DNA of 64,000 nucleotides, from contig JADCLI010000028.1 of the NCBI GenBank assembly GCA_016803235.1, positions 1 to 64,000 of the forward strand, read 5' to 3'. The DNA comes from Pimelobacter simplex. Lineage in GTDB: Bacteria > Actinomycetota > Actinomycetes > Propionibacteriales > Nocardioidaceae. This document shows positions 57,449-64,000 of this stretch, piece by piece. The translations under genes and the position numbers were made by a program. Below the pieces are notes generated by a model. The model saw only the letters and a program-made list of their open reading frames with translations, was not told the origin of the DNA and ran no database searches. Numbering within the stretch: position 1 is the stretch's first letter; every line of letters starts with the position of its first letter.

Positions 57449-58303
57449 TCAGACCGGGACGTTCAGGGTCACCGTGTAGCCCTCGTCGGGCGAGCCGGTG
57501 ACCTTGGCCATCTGCAGCGAGTAGCCGTCGCTGAAGATGCCGTCGGTCTCGATGGACAGCTGGGACAGGTTCTGCACGCTCTGCTCGTAGCCCTCGCTCG
57601 CGTAGGCGTCGTTGCAGGCGTCCTCGGGCAGCGCGAGCTGCGAGGTGCGCAGCTTGTTGGCCACGTCGGTGGCCGCGTCGAGGCTCGGGTAGACCTCGAA
57701 GTGCATGTGCGGCCAGCGACCCGCGTAGCAGGCCGGGAAGATCGTGGTGAAGGTGAGGTTGCCGTCCGCGTCGGCCTCCTGGACCCCGCGCAGGTAGTTC
57801 TCGTCGGCGATCCCCTCGTCGTACATCGAGTACCGACCCTCGCGGTCGCAGTGCCACAGGTAGATCGCGGCACCGGCCAACGGGACCACCTCGTCGCTGG
57901 CGAGGTCGTAGACCGTGAGCCGCACCGTGGTGGGGATGCCCTCCGCGACGCCGGAGGCGGTGCCGAAGCTGGCGGTGATGTCGCTGCGGACCACACCCGA
58001 CTCGCCCAGCACGTCGGGCCCGTTGCTGCCGTCGCCCGGGTACGGGCCGGCCGTCTCCTCGGGGATCTCGCCCTCGGCGACCTGGGCACCGCCGTCCGGT
58101 GGCTGGCCCGCACCGGACGGCCCGGCCGTGGTGCCCGAGGACCCGGTCGGGTCGTCGGCACCGCAGGCGCTCAGCGCCGCGGCGGCCCCGACGCCGCCCA
58201 GGAGGCCGAGCAGCCCACGACGCGCCATGATCCGTGGCAGGTCGTGGGACAGCCCGAGGTCGTGCTCTTCGGTCGTGTCGGCTCCGTGGCCGTGGTGTGT
58301 CAT
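57449..58303 (-). CDS. Exported intradiol-dioxygenase-like lipoprotein
   Basis: 284 residues. His-rich start (MTHHGHGADTTEEHD), then ARRGLLGLLGGVGAAAALSACG, which has both a Tat-like RR and a lipobox LSAC, so it is probably a Tat-exported lipoprotein. The C-terminal ~170 residues match the catechol/protocatechuate intradiol fold: VPLAGAAIYLWHCDREGRYSMYDEG, NYLRGVQEADADGNLTFTTIFPACYAGRWPHMHFEVYPS, with the H-x-H pair and nearby Tyr residues expected for Fe(III). Extracellular members have been called dioxygenase-like. The substrate is unknown. Confidence 0.87.
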   Translation of the reverse strand: MTHHGHGADTTEEHDLGLSHDLPRIMARRGLLGLLGGVGAAAALSACGADDPTGSSGTTAGPSGAGQPPDGGAQVAEGEIPEETAGPYPGDGSNGPDVLGESGVVRSDITASFGTASGVAEGIPTTVRLTVYDLASDEVVPLAGAAIYLWHCDREGRYSMYDEGIADENYLRGVQEADADGNLTFTTIFPACYAGRWPHMHFEVYPSLDAATDVANKLRTSQLALPEDACNDAYASEGYEQSVQNLSQLSIETDGIFSDGYSLQMAKVTGSPDEGYTVTLNVPV

Positions 58304-58369
58304 GACCCGAGTCTCGCCGCCGACCCTGTGCGCCTGCCGTGAGCTCGCTGTCCGCCAGCGCCGAAGCGC

Positions 58370-58395
58370 CAGTTTCACCGGCCGGCCGGTGAAAC
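58370..58395. repeat. Perfect 26-bp palindrome
   Basis: AGTTTCACCGGCC followed by its exact reverse complement, with no loop. It lies 67 nt upstream of the dioxygenase-like gene and 27 nt past the acyl-CoA ligase stop, on the same strand, so it may be either a terminator or an operator. The preceding AGCGCCGAAGCGCC can form another small hairpin. Confidence 0.8.
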
Positions 58396-58421
58396 TCCCG
58401 CTCTGCCCGCTCCGCGACCCG

Positions 58422-60254
58422 TCAGGAGTAGAAGGAGTCGATGAGCTCGGCGTTGTTGGTCTCGACGACGGTGCGCTTCACCTTCAGCGAGGGGGTGAGC
58501 TCACCGGACTCGATGGTCAGGTCGTGGTCGAGCAGCTTCCACTTCTTGATCGTCTCCCAGCGGTTGAGCTGGCCGTTGAGCTCGTCGACGTACTCCGCGA
58601 CCATCGCCTGGACGGCGTCGTCGTTGACGAGGGCGGTGTAGTCCTTGCCCTCCTTGCCGTTCTCGGCGGCCCAACCGGCGATGGCGTCGGGGTCGAGGGT
58701 GATCAGCGCGGAGACGAAGTTGCGCTCCGCGCCGAACACCATGAACTGGCTGACGTAGGGGCAGATCGCCTTGAACTTGGCCTCGATCGCCGGCGGCGCG
58801 ATGTACTTGCCGCCGGAGGTCTTGAAGAGCTCCTTGATCCGGCCGGTGATCTTGAGGAAGCCGTCGGCGTCGAGCTCGCCCTTGTCCCCGGTGCGCAGCC
58901 AGCCGTCGGCGGTGAGCGCGTCGTTCGTGGCCTCCGGGCGGTTGTGGTAGCCGGCCATGACGTGGGGGCCCTTGAGCTGGACCTCGCCGCCCTCGCCGAT
59001 GCGGACCTCGGTGCCCGGGAACGGCTGGCCGACGGTGCCGAGCTTGTAGGCGTCGGGGTGGTTGACGGTGGCACCGGCGGCGTTCTCGGTCATGCCGTAG
59101 CCCTCGAGGATGAGGATGCCCGCGGCGTGGAACCAGGCGGCGATGTCGGCGTTGAGCGCGGCGGAGCCGGAGATGAAGAACTTCACCCGGCCACCGAAGC
59201 GGTCGCGGACCTTGCTGAAGACCAGCTTGTCGAAGAGCGCGTGCTGCACCTTGAGCGGCAGCGGCACGGACTTGCCGGCCAGGCGCAGCGCGTCGACCTT
59301 GCGGCCGACCTCGAACGCCTTGAGGAAGATCTTCTCCTTCGCACCACCCTCGGCGGCCTGCATGGTGACGATCCGGGCGTGCGCCTTCTCGAAGATGCGC
59401 GGCGCCGCGCCCATGAAGGTCGGCTTCACGACGCCCAGGTTGTCGACGATCTTCTCGACGCGGCCGTCGATCGCGGTCGCGAACCCGCAGGCGAGCTGCG
59501 TGGAGAGCAGCACCTTGCCGAACGAGTGGGCCATCGGCAGCCACAGGAACTGCAGGTCGTCCTCGTGGAGGATGTCCTGTGCCTTGATGGCCTCGCCCTC
59601 GAACACCCAGGCACGGTGCAGGGTCCGCACGCCCTTGGGCTTGCCGGTGGTGCCGGAGGTGTAGATCAGGGTCGCGAGGTGGTCGGGGGCGATGCCCCGG
59701 GCGACCTCGTCGACGGCGTCGGGGTTCGCGGCGAGGTGGGCGTCGCCGAGCTCGGCGAGCTGGTCGAGCGAGATCACCCAGTCCCCGTCAGCACCGCCGG
59801 CCAGCGCGGCCTCGAAGCTGACGACCTTCACCAGGTCGGGCAGCTCGGCGCGGTGGTCGCGCAGCTTGGCCAGCTGGGTCTCGTCCTCGGCGAAGACGAT
59901 CCGGCACGCGGAGTCGCTGAGGATGTACGCCGTGTCGTCGCCGCCCGTCGACGGGTAGACCGTCGTCGTGGCGCCGCCGGCGCACATCACGGCGAGGTCG
60001 GCGAGGATCCACTCGTAGCGGGTGGACGAGGCGATGCCGACCCGCTGCTCGGACTCCAGGCCCAGGGCGAGCAGGCCGGCGGCGAGGCGGCGTACCCGGT
60101 CGCCGGCCTGGCGCCAGGTCACCGACTCCCATGCCTCACCCCGCGGGAAGCGGAAGGCCTCCCGGTCGGCACTCCTCTCCACGCGGTCGAGGAACTGCAC
60201 CGCGCAGTTCGACGGCATGTGCTCGAGGAAATTGGTGTCGTGAATGATGGGCAT
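58422..60254 (-). CDS. fadD: Long-chain fatty-acid-CoA ligase (AMP-forming)
   Basis: 610 residues. The ANL-superfamily enzyme activates fatty acids through an acyl-AMP to acyl-CoA. Motifs: P-loop LIYTSGTTGKPKGV, LPMAHSFGKVLLSTQLACG, the adenine region ILEGYGMTENAAG, GWLRTGDKGELDADGFLKITGRIKELFKTSGGKYIAP. The N-terminal FRFPRGEAWESVTWRQAGDRVRRLAAGLLALG is typical of bacterial FadD15-like proteins. Start at 60254. The leader has a TetR-like dyad (60296-60311). Confidence 0.95.
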   Translation of the reverse strand: MPIIHDTNFLEHMPSNCAVQFLDRVERSADREAFRFPRGEAWESVTWRQAGDRVRRLAAGLLALGLESEQRVGIASSTRYEWILADLAVMCAGGATTTVYPSTGGDDTAYILSDSACRIVFAEDETQLAKLRDHRAELPDLVKVVSFEAALAGGADGDWVISLDQLAELGDAHLAANPDAVDEVARGIAPDHLATLIYTSGTTGKPKGVRTLHRAWVFEGEAIKAQDILHEDDLQFLWLPMAHSFGKVLLSTQLACGFATAIDGRVEKIVDNLGVVKPTFMGAAPRIFEKAHARIVTMQAAEGGAKEKIFLKAFEVGRKVDALRLAGKSVPLPLKVQHALFDKLVFSKVRDRFGGRVKFFISGSAALNADIAAWFHAAGILILEGYGMTENAAGATVNHPDAYKLGTVGQPFPGTEVRIGEGGEVQLKGPHVMAGYHNRPEATNDALTADGWLRTGDKGELDADGFLKITGRIKELFKTSGGKYIAPPAIEAKFKAICPYVSQFMVFGAERNFVSALITLDPDAIAGWAAENGKEGKDYTALVNDDAVQAMVAEYVDELNGQLNRWETIKKWKLLDHDLTIESGELTPSLKVKRTVVETNNAELIDSFYS

Positions 60255-60295
60255 GACGCTCCCTGCGTTTGCTCGTCTGCTCGTCCGAGACCGGT

Positions 60296-60311
60296 GTGAC
60301 TGAGCAGTAAC
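60296..60311. promoter_or_regulatory. Dyad upstream of the acyl-CoA ligase, possible TetR/FadR-type operator
   Basis: GTGACTGAGCAGTAAC is a 7-2-7 inverted repeat with one mismatch, directly after the MOSC stop and 42 nt before the ligase start. The TGACTG half-site recurs in the perfect dyad at 39537-39554. No regulator gene is nearby. Confidence 0.45.
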
Positions 60312-61001
60312 CTAAGCCACAGGCTCCGCAGGGGGTAGCGAACCTGCCGTCCTCTGGACGAAATCCTCCGCTTTTGCGCGCACCTTGGGCAGCAGGCCCT
60401 CGATCACGAGCAGCTCGGGCAGTCGGCTGCGGTCGGTGTTGAGCGCGACGAACATGTCGCGGATGGTCCTGCCGTGCGCCGGGACGTGCACCACCTCGAT
60501 CGGGTCGCCCGGGGCGATGGTCCCGGTCTGCAGCACCCGCAGGTAGGGGCCCGGGCGGGCCTCGGCGGTGAACCTCTTCACCCACGCCCGCGGGTCGTAG
60601 CCGCTCTCCCCCATCCAGCCCTTGAAGTCGTTGCAGGGCGTGCGGACGTAGACCGCCTCCAGCACCACCCCGACGCCGGGCATCCCGACCTGCAGCCGCG
60701 TGCCGACCTCGAGGGCGTTGAGGTCGATGCCCTCGGTGGTGAGGTTCTCGCCGAACTGGCCGTCGCGGATCGGCCTTCCGAGCTCGCCCTCCCAGAAGTC
60801 GAGGTCCTCGCGGGCGTAGGCGTAGACCGCCTGGTCGGGGCCGCCGTGGTGCCTGGTGTCGGACACCGAGTCGCCGTCGATCCCGAGCTCGTGGACCGCG
60901 ACCGGACCGCCCACCGGGCGCTTGTCGATGGAGGTGCGGCCGATCCCGGCCCACTCCCTGTCCTGGGGCTGGCCGACACTGATGCTCCGTACGAACGCCA
61001 T
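60312..61001 (-). CDS. MOSC-domain protein (YiiM-like)
   Basis: 229 residues. FVRSISVGQPQDREWAGIGRTSIDKRPVGGPVAVHELGIDGDSVSDTRHHGGPDQAVYAYAREDLDFWEGEL, then GQFGENLTTEGID and the conserved Cys in YVRTPCNDFKGWMG, which is the sulfur/molybdenum-ligand position of MOSC domains. YiiM-like members reduce N-hydroxylated compounds using molybdenum cofactor. It starts 68 nt after the kinase-family gene on the same strand. The acyl-CoA ligase gene follows. Confidence 0.92.
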   Translation of the reverse strand: MAFVRSISVGQPQDREWAGIGRTSIDKRPVGGPVAVHELGIDGDSVSDTRHHGGPDQAVYAYAREDLDFWEGELGRPIRDGQFGENLTTEGIDLNALEVGTRLQVGMPGVGVVLEAVYVRTPCNDFKGWMGESGYDPRAWVKRFTAEARPGPYLRVLQTGTIAPGDPIEVVHVPAHGRTIRDMFVALNTDRSRLPELLVIEGLLPKVRAKAEDFVQRTAGSLPPAEPVA

Positions 61002-61069
61002 GGCGTGAGGCTACCGTCGGGAACGGGCCGGCTCTCGTGAATTTCCCGGCCGGGACCCGTGCCCGCTGG

Positions 61070-62005
61070 CTACTCCTGGACCGCCTTCGCGACGGTGATG
61101 CACGCGGTGACGTGGGCGCGCTCGGCCGCGTCCAGCGGGCGATGGGCGCGCACGGCGTCCTCGTGGGCCCAGTGCGCGTTGAGGACCGAGCGGACGACCA
61201 CCCAGTCCCGGGCCCGGGCCTCGTCGAGCCCGGCGGTGTCGACGAGGGTGTGGAAGCGGCGCCGGATGCCGTCACGGACCGAGCCGGCCGCCCACGGGGC
61301 GGCGTACTCCTCGAACCGGTCGCGCAGCATCGGCTCCAGCTCGTAGTGCGGGTCGCCGTTGGCCGGCTTCGGGTCGATGACCAGCCAGGTGTCCTCGCCG
61401 TCGCGGCGGCCGCGCAACACGTTGCCGTAGTGGAGGTCGCCGTGGACGACGGCGGTCGCGGGCTCGGCGGTCAGGTCGCGGGCCAGGCCGAGGGCCTGCT
61501 CGACGAGGCGGCGCGGGACCGGGACGGTCGCGGCGTCACGGGCCAGGGCGGCGGCCCAGCGCTCGACGTACGACGCCTGGGTGCGCAGCTGCGGCATGGG
61601 GGGCACGTGCAGGTCGGCGTACCTGCTCGCCACGACCTCGCAGGCCTCGAGGTCCCACGCCTCGGCGAGGTCCTGCCTGTCGAGCCGCTCGAGCAGGAGG
61701 GCCCGCCGGGCGGGGTCGGCGCGCAGCAGCTCGACGGCGCCCCGGCCGCGCCAGCGCCGCAGGGCGAGGTGCTCGTGCTCGGACTCGTCGTCGGGCAGCC
61801 CGACCTTGAGCGCGGCCCGGGTGCCGGACGCGGTGGTGACGGGCAGCACCAGGGAGCAGAAGCCGTGCCAGACCTCGCCCTCCGGCGTCAGCCCCCAGTC
61901 CTCGAGCACCGCCTGCGCGGTCGCGGGCAGCCTGTCCAGCCAGGCCGCCCACTCCGGGCCGAGACGACGCTGGGCGTCCAGCTCGGGCGGGACGGTGACG
62001 GGCAC
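61070..62005 (-). CDS. Aminoglycoside/hydroxyurea phosphotransferase-family kinase (APH(6)-like)
   Basis: 311 residues from the GTG at 62005; a longer frame to 62086 runs into the divergent gene and is unlikely. The protein-kinase-like fold shows WHGFCSLVLPVTTASGTRAALKVGLPDDESEHEHLALRRW (nucleotide-binding Lys), LLLERLDRQ, then VVHGDLHYGNVLRG (catalytic loop HGDxHxxN) and LVIDPKPANGDPHYEL (metal Asp). This fits the APH(6)/hydroxyurea kinase family. Chromosomal members need not confer resistance; the substrate is unknown. It is divergent from the next metallo-hydrolase. Confidence 0.88.
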   Translation of the reverse strand: MPVTVPPELDAQRRLGPEWAAWLDRLPATAQAVLEDWGLTPEGEVWHGFCSLVLPVTTASGTRAALKVGLPDDESEHEHLALRRWRGRGAVELLRADPARRALLLERLDRQDLAEAWDLEACEVVASRYADLHVPPMPQLRTQASYVERWAAALARDAATVPVPRRLVEQALGLARDLTAEPATAVVHGDLHYGNVLRGRRDGEDTWLVIDPKPANGDPHYELEPMLRDRFEEYAAPWAAGSVRDGIRRRFHTLVDTAGLDEARARDWVVVRSVLNAHWAHEDAVRAHRPLDAAERAHVTACITVAKAVQE

Positions 62006-62048
62006 GCATCCATCCCACCACAGCGGTGGTGGACGTAGCGTGCAGGTC

Positions 62049-62705
62049 ATGCGGTGCGACGACCTTCGACGCGTGCAGCTCGGCACCTTCGTCCGGCCGG
62101 CGGAGGAGACCGGGACCGGACAGCCCCGGGTCGAGCACGTCCTGGGCTACGTCGTGCGCTCCCCCGCCGGGCTGGTCCTGCTCGACACCGGGATGGGCGA
62201 TGCCGGCGCGGAGACCGAGGCGCACTACCGGCCCACCCGGGTGCCCCTCCCGGAGGCGCTGGCGCGCGTCGGCGTGGACCTCGACGAGGTCGACGTCGTC
62301 GTCAACTGCCACCTGCACTTCGACCACATCGGCGGCAATCCGCTGCTCGCCGGACGTCCCGTGCTCGCGCAGCGCGGCGAGCTGGAGGCCGCCCGCGGGC
62401 CGGACTACACGGTGCCGGAGCTCGTCGACTTCCCCGGCGCCCGCTACGAGCTGCTCGACGGAGAGGCACAGATCGCGGCGGGAGTGCTCGTCGTACCGAC
62501 CCCGGGGCACGTCGCGGGCCACCAGTCGCTGGTCGTGTCCTGCTCCGACGGCACGGTCGTGCTGGCCGGCCAGGCGCACGACACGGCAGCGGAGTGGGCG
62601 GCGCACGCGGCGTCCGGCGAGCCGAGCCCGTGGATGCGACGGATCCTGGACCTCGACCCGCGCCGCGTCGTGTTCGCGCACGACGCGGCGGTGTGGGAGC
62701 CCTGA
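62049..62705 (+). CDS. Metallo-beta-lactamase-fold hydrolase (AHL-lactonase-like)
   Basis: 218 residues. RCDDLRRVQLGTFVRPAEETG, YVVRSPAGLVLLDTGMGDAGAETEAHYRPTRVPLPEALARVGVDLDEVDVVVNCHLHFDHIGGNPLLAG has the HxHxDH motif and the 'HLHFDH.GGN' style of AiiA/AttM-type N-acyl homoserine lactonases. VVPTPGHVAGHQSLVV gives another His. Length is shorter than typical lactonases (about 250), so the assignment to quorum quenching is tentative. It is divergent from the kinase-family gene and convergent with lepA. Confidence 0.85.
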   Translation: MRCDDLRRVQLGTFVRPAEETGTGQPRVEHVLGYVVRSPAGLVLLDTGMGDAGAETEAHYRPTRVPLPEALARVGVDLDEVDVVVNCHLHFDHIGGNPLLAGRPVLAQRGELEAARGPDYTVPELVDFPGARYELLDGEAQIAAGVLVVPTPGHVAGHQSLVVSCSDGTVVLAGQAHDTAAEWAAHAASGEPSPWMRRILDLDPRRVVFAHDAAVWEP

Positions 62706-62710
62706 GCGGG

Positions 62711-64000
62711 CTACTTCTTGGGCTTGTCGCCCGCCGGACCCGTGGTCGACAACGCGGCGACGAAGGCCTCCTGGGGCACCTCGACCCGGCCGACCATCTT
62801 CATCCGCTTCTTGCCTTCCTTCTGCTTCTCGAGCAGCTTCCGCTTGCGGGTGATGTCACCGCCGTAGCACTTCGCGAGGACGTCCTTGCGGATGGCGCGG
62901 ATGTTCTCGCGCGCGATCACCCGGGCGCCGATGGCGGCCTGGATCGGCACCTCGAACTGCTGCCTGGGGATGAGCTCCTTGAGCTTGCCGGCCATCATCA
63001 CGCCGTAGGAGTAGGCGGCGTCCTTGTGGACGATCGCGGAGAAGGCGTCGACGGGCTCGCCCTGGAGCAGGATGTCGACCTTCACCAGGTCGGCGGCCTG
63101 GTCGCCGGAGAACTCGTAGTTGAGCGAGGCGTAGCCCTTGGTCTTGGACTTGAGCTGGTCGAAGAAGTCGAAGGCGATCTCGCCCATCGGCAGGGTGTAG
63201 CGCATCTCGACCCGGTCCTCGGACAGGTAGTCCATGCCCTGCAGGTTGCCGCGCTTGTGCTGGCACAGCTCCATGATCGTGCCGATGTAGTCGGCCGGCG
63301 CGAGGACCGTGGCGTCGACGATCGGCTCGCGGACCTCGGCGATCTTGCCGTCGGGGTACTCGCTCGGGTTGGTGACCGTGAGCTTCGTGCCGTCCTCCAT
63401 GACGACCTCGTAGACCACGTTGGGGGCGGTCGAGATGAGGTCGAGGTTGAACTCCCGCTCGAGTCGCTCACGGGTGATCTCCATGTGGAGCAGGCCCAGG
63501 AAGCCGCAGCGGAAGCCGAAGCCGAGCGCGCCGGAGGTCTCGGGCTCGAAGGTGAGCGCCGCGTCGTTGAGCTGGAGCTTCTCCAGCGCGTCGCGCAGCG
63601 TCGGGTAGTCGTCGCCGTCGATCGGGTAGAGCCCCGCGAACACCATCGGGTTGGGGTGCTCGTATCCGCCCAGCGGCTCGGTCGCCGGCCGCGCGTTGAC
63701 GGTGACCGTGTCACCGACGCGGGACTGGCGCACGTCCTTCACGCCGGTGATCAGGTAGCCGGTCTCGCCGACGCCGATCTTGGCGGCCTTCATCGGCTCG
63801 GGGCTGATCACGCCGACCTCGAGCATCTCGTGGAGTGCCCCGGTCGACATCATCTTGATCTTGTCGCGGTGCGACAGCTCGCCGTCGACGACCCGGACGT
63901 AGGTCACCACGCCGCGGTAGGTGTCGTAGACCGAGTCGAAGATCAGGGCGCGAGCCGGGGCGTCGGCGTCGCCGACGGGCGCCGGCACCGACCTCACGAT
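62711..64000 (-). CDS. lepA: Elongation factor 4 (LepA), 3' part
   Basis: About 430 C-terminal residues of a roughly 620-residue protein; the reading frame stays open to the window edge, so the GTPase domain with the G motifs is outside. Domain [53 protein letters not shown]. Then [38 protein letters not shown] and the LepA-specific C-terminal domain [54 protein letters not shown]. It is a ribosome-associated translation factor implicated in 30S biogenesis and back-translocation. Confidence 0.97.
   Translation of the reverse strand: MVRSVPAPVGDADAPARALIFDSVYDTYRGVVTYVRVVDGELSHRDKIKMMSTGALHEMLEVGVISPEPMKAAKIGVGETGYLITGVKDVRQSRVGDTVTVNARPATEPLGGYEHPNPMVFAGLYPIDGDDYPTLRDALEKLQLNDAALTFEPETSGALGFGFRCGFLGLLHMEITRERLEREFNLDLISTAPNVVYEVVMEDGTKLTVTNPSEYPDGKIAEVREPIVDATVLAPADYIGTIMELCQHKRGNLQGMDYLSEDRVEMRYTLPMGEIAFDFFDQLKSKTKGYASLNYEFSGDQAADLVKVDILLQGEPVDAFSAIVHKDAAYSYGVMMAGKLKELIPRQQFEVPIQAAIGARVIARENIRAIRKDVLAKCYGGDITRKRKLLEKQKEGKKRMKMVGRVEVPQEAFVAALSTTGPAGDKPKK

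Noticed and set aside
62006..62086. Longer N-terminus for the APH(6)-like kinase
   Set aside because: The extra residues (Arg/Pro/Cys-rich) would extend into the divergent metallo-hydrolase coding region; the GTG at 62005 gives a normal family N-terminus.
1..64000. CRISPR array or toxin-antitoxin system
   Set aside because: No regularly spaced direct repeats were seen, and the only short gene pairs (collar, DUF6752, DUF6916) do not match toxin or antitoxin families.

Overview
The window is a stretch of chromosome from a high-GC Gram-positive actinobacterium, most likely a Nocardioides-type member of the Propionibacteriales. The basis is the very high GC content with many GTG starts, actinobacterial hallmark families (DUF3097, DUF6752, Rv2365c-like protein, UfaA1/TmsB methyltransferase), Zur, IdeR and CIRCE operators, and a gene order that follows the mycobacterial glyS-zur-uppS-recO-era-ybeY-phoH-rsmE-dnaJ2-hrcA-hemW-lepA run. 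No CRISPR array, integrase, transposase or rRNA was found. One tRNA gene (Asn) is present.

Layout. 0-10.6 kb: tRNA-Asn, dnaG, an L,D-transpeptidase, a secreted choice-of-anchor-type protein, dgt, a secreted SH3/peptidase-like protein, dusB, a lipoprotein and glyS. 10.9-13.8 kb: a Zur-box-controlled, probably leaderless zinc uptake operon znuACB. 13.9-18.3 kb: uppS, recO, an alpha/beta hydrolase and leuA, the last preceded by a leucine-codon leader peptide. 18.4-22.9 kb: a large KatE-type catalase, a flavodoxin-like protein and two paralogous septum-formation-domain lipoproteins, then a mosaic of inverted repeats.

23.2-40.9 kb looks like an accessory expansion between era and the corC-ybeY-phoH block. 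It holds a siderophore-interacting protein; an unusual six-gene operon coding for a 1745-residue secreted RTX/cadherin-like/beta-helix protein, three tail-collar-domain proteins, a GNAT acetyltransferase and a Tat-exported DUF6916 protein, with another DUF6916 gene lying antisense to the GNAT 3' end; the tmsAB pair for 10-methyl-branched (tuberculostearic) fatty acids; a degenerate cytidine-deaminase-like protein; and an amidohydrolase/amino-acid permease pair. The tail-collar operon is the best candidate for an undescribed system here.

40.9-50.7 kb returns to housekeeping: corC-type transporter, ybeY, phoH and a HIT protein, then a divergent XRE regulator and sigma factor with a GerMN/Gmad2 lipoprotein, rsmE, dnaJ and hrcA under a CIRCE element. 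50.8-64 kb: an IdeR-boxed DUF2470 gene, a metallo-hydrolase, DUF3097, a cell-surface polymer operon (cytidylyltransferase, LicD-methyltransferase fusion, DUF6752), hemW, an exported intradiol-dioxygenase-like lipoprotein, a long-chain acyl-CoA ligase, a MOSC protein, an aminoglycoside phosphotransferase-family kinase, another metallo-hydrolase and the 3' part of lepA.

Genes are packed tightly, with many ATGA/GTGA start-stop overlaps that imply translational coupling. Several convergent or intergenic gaps carry unusually long perfect or near-perfect palindromes.
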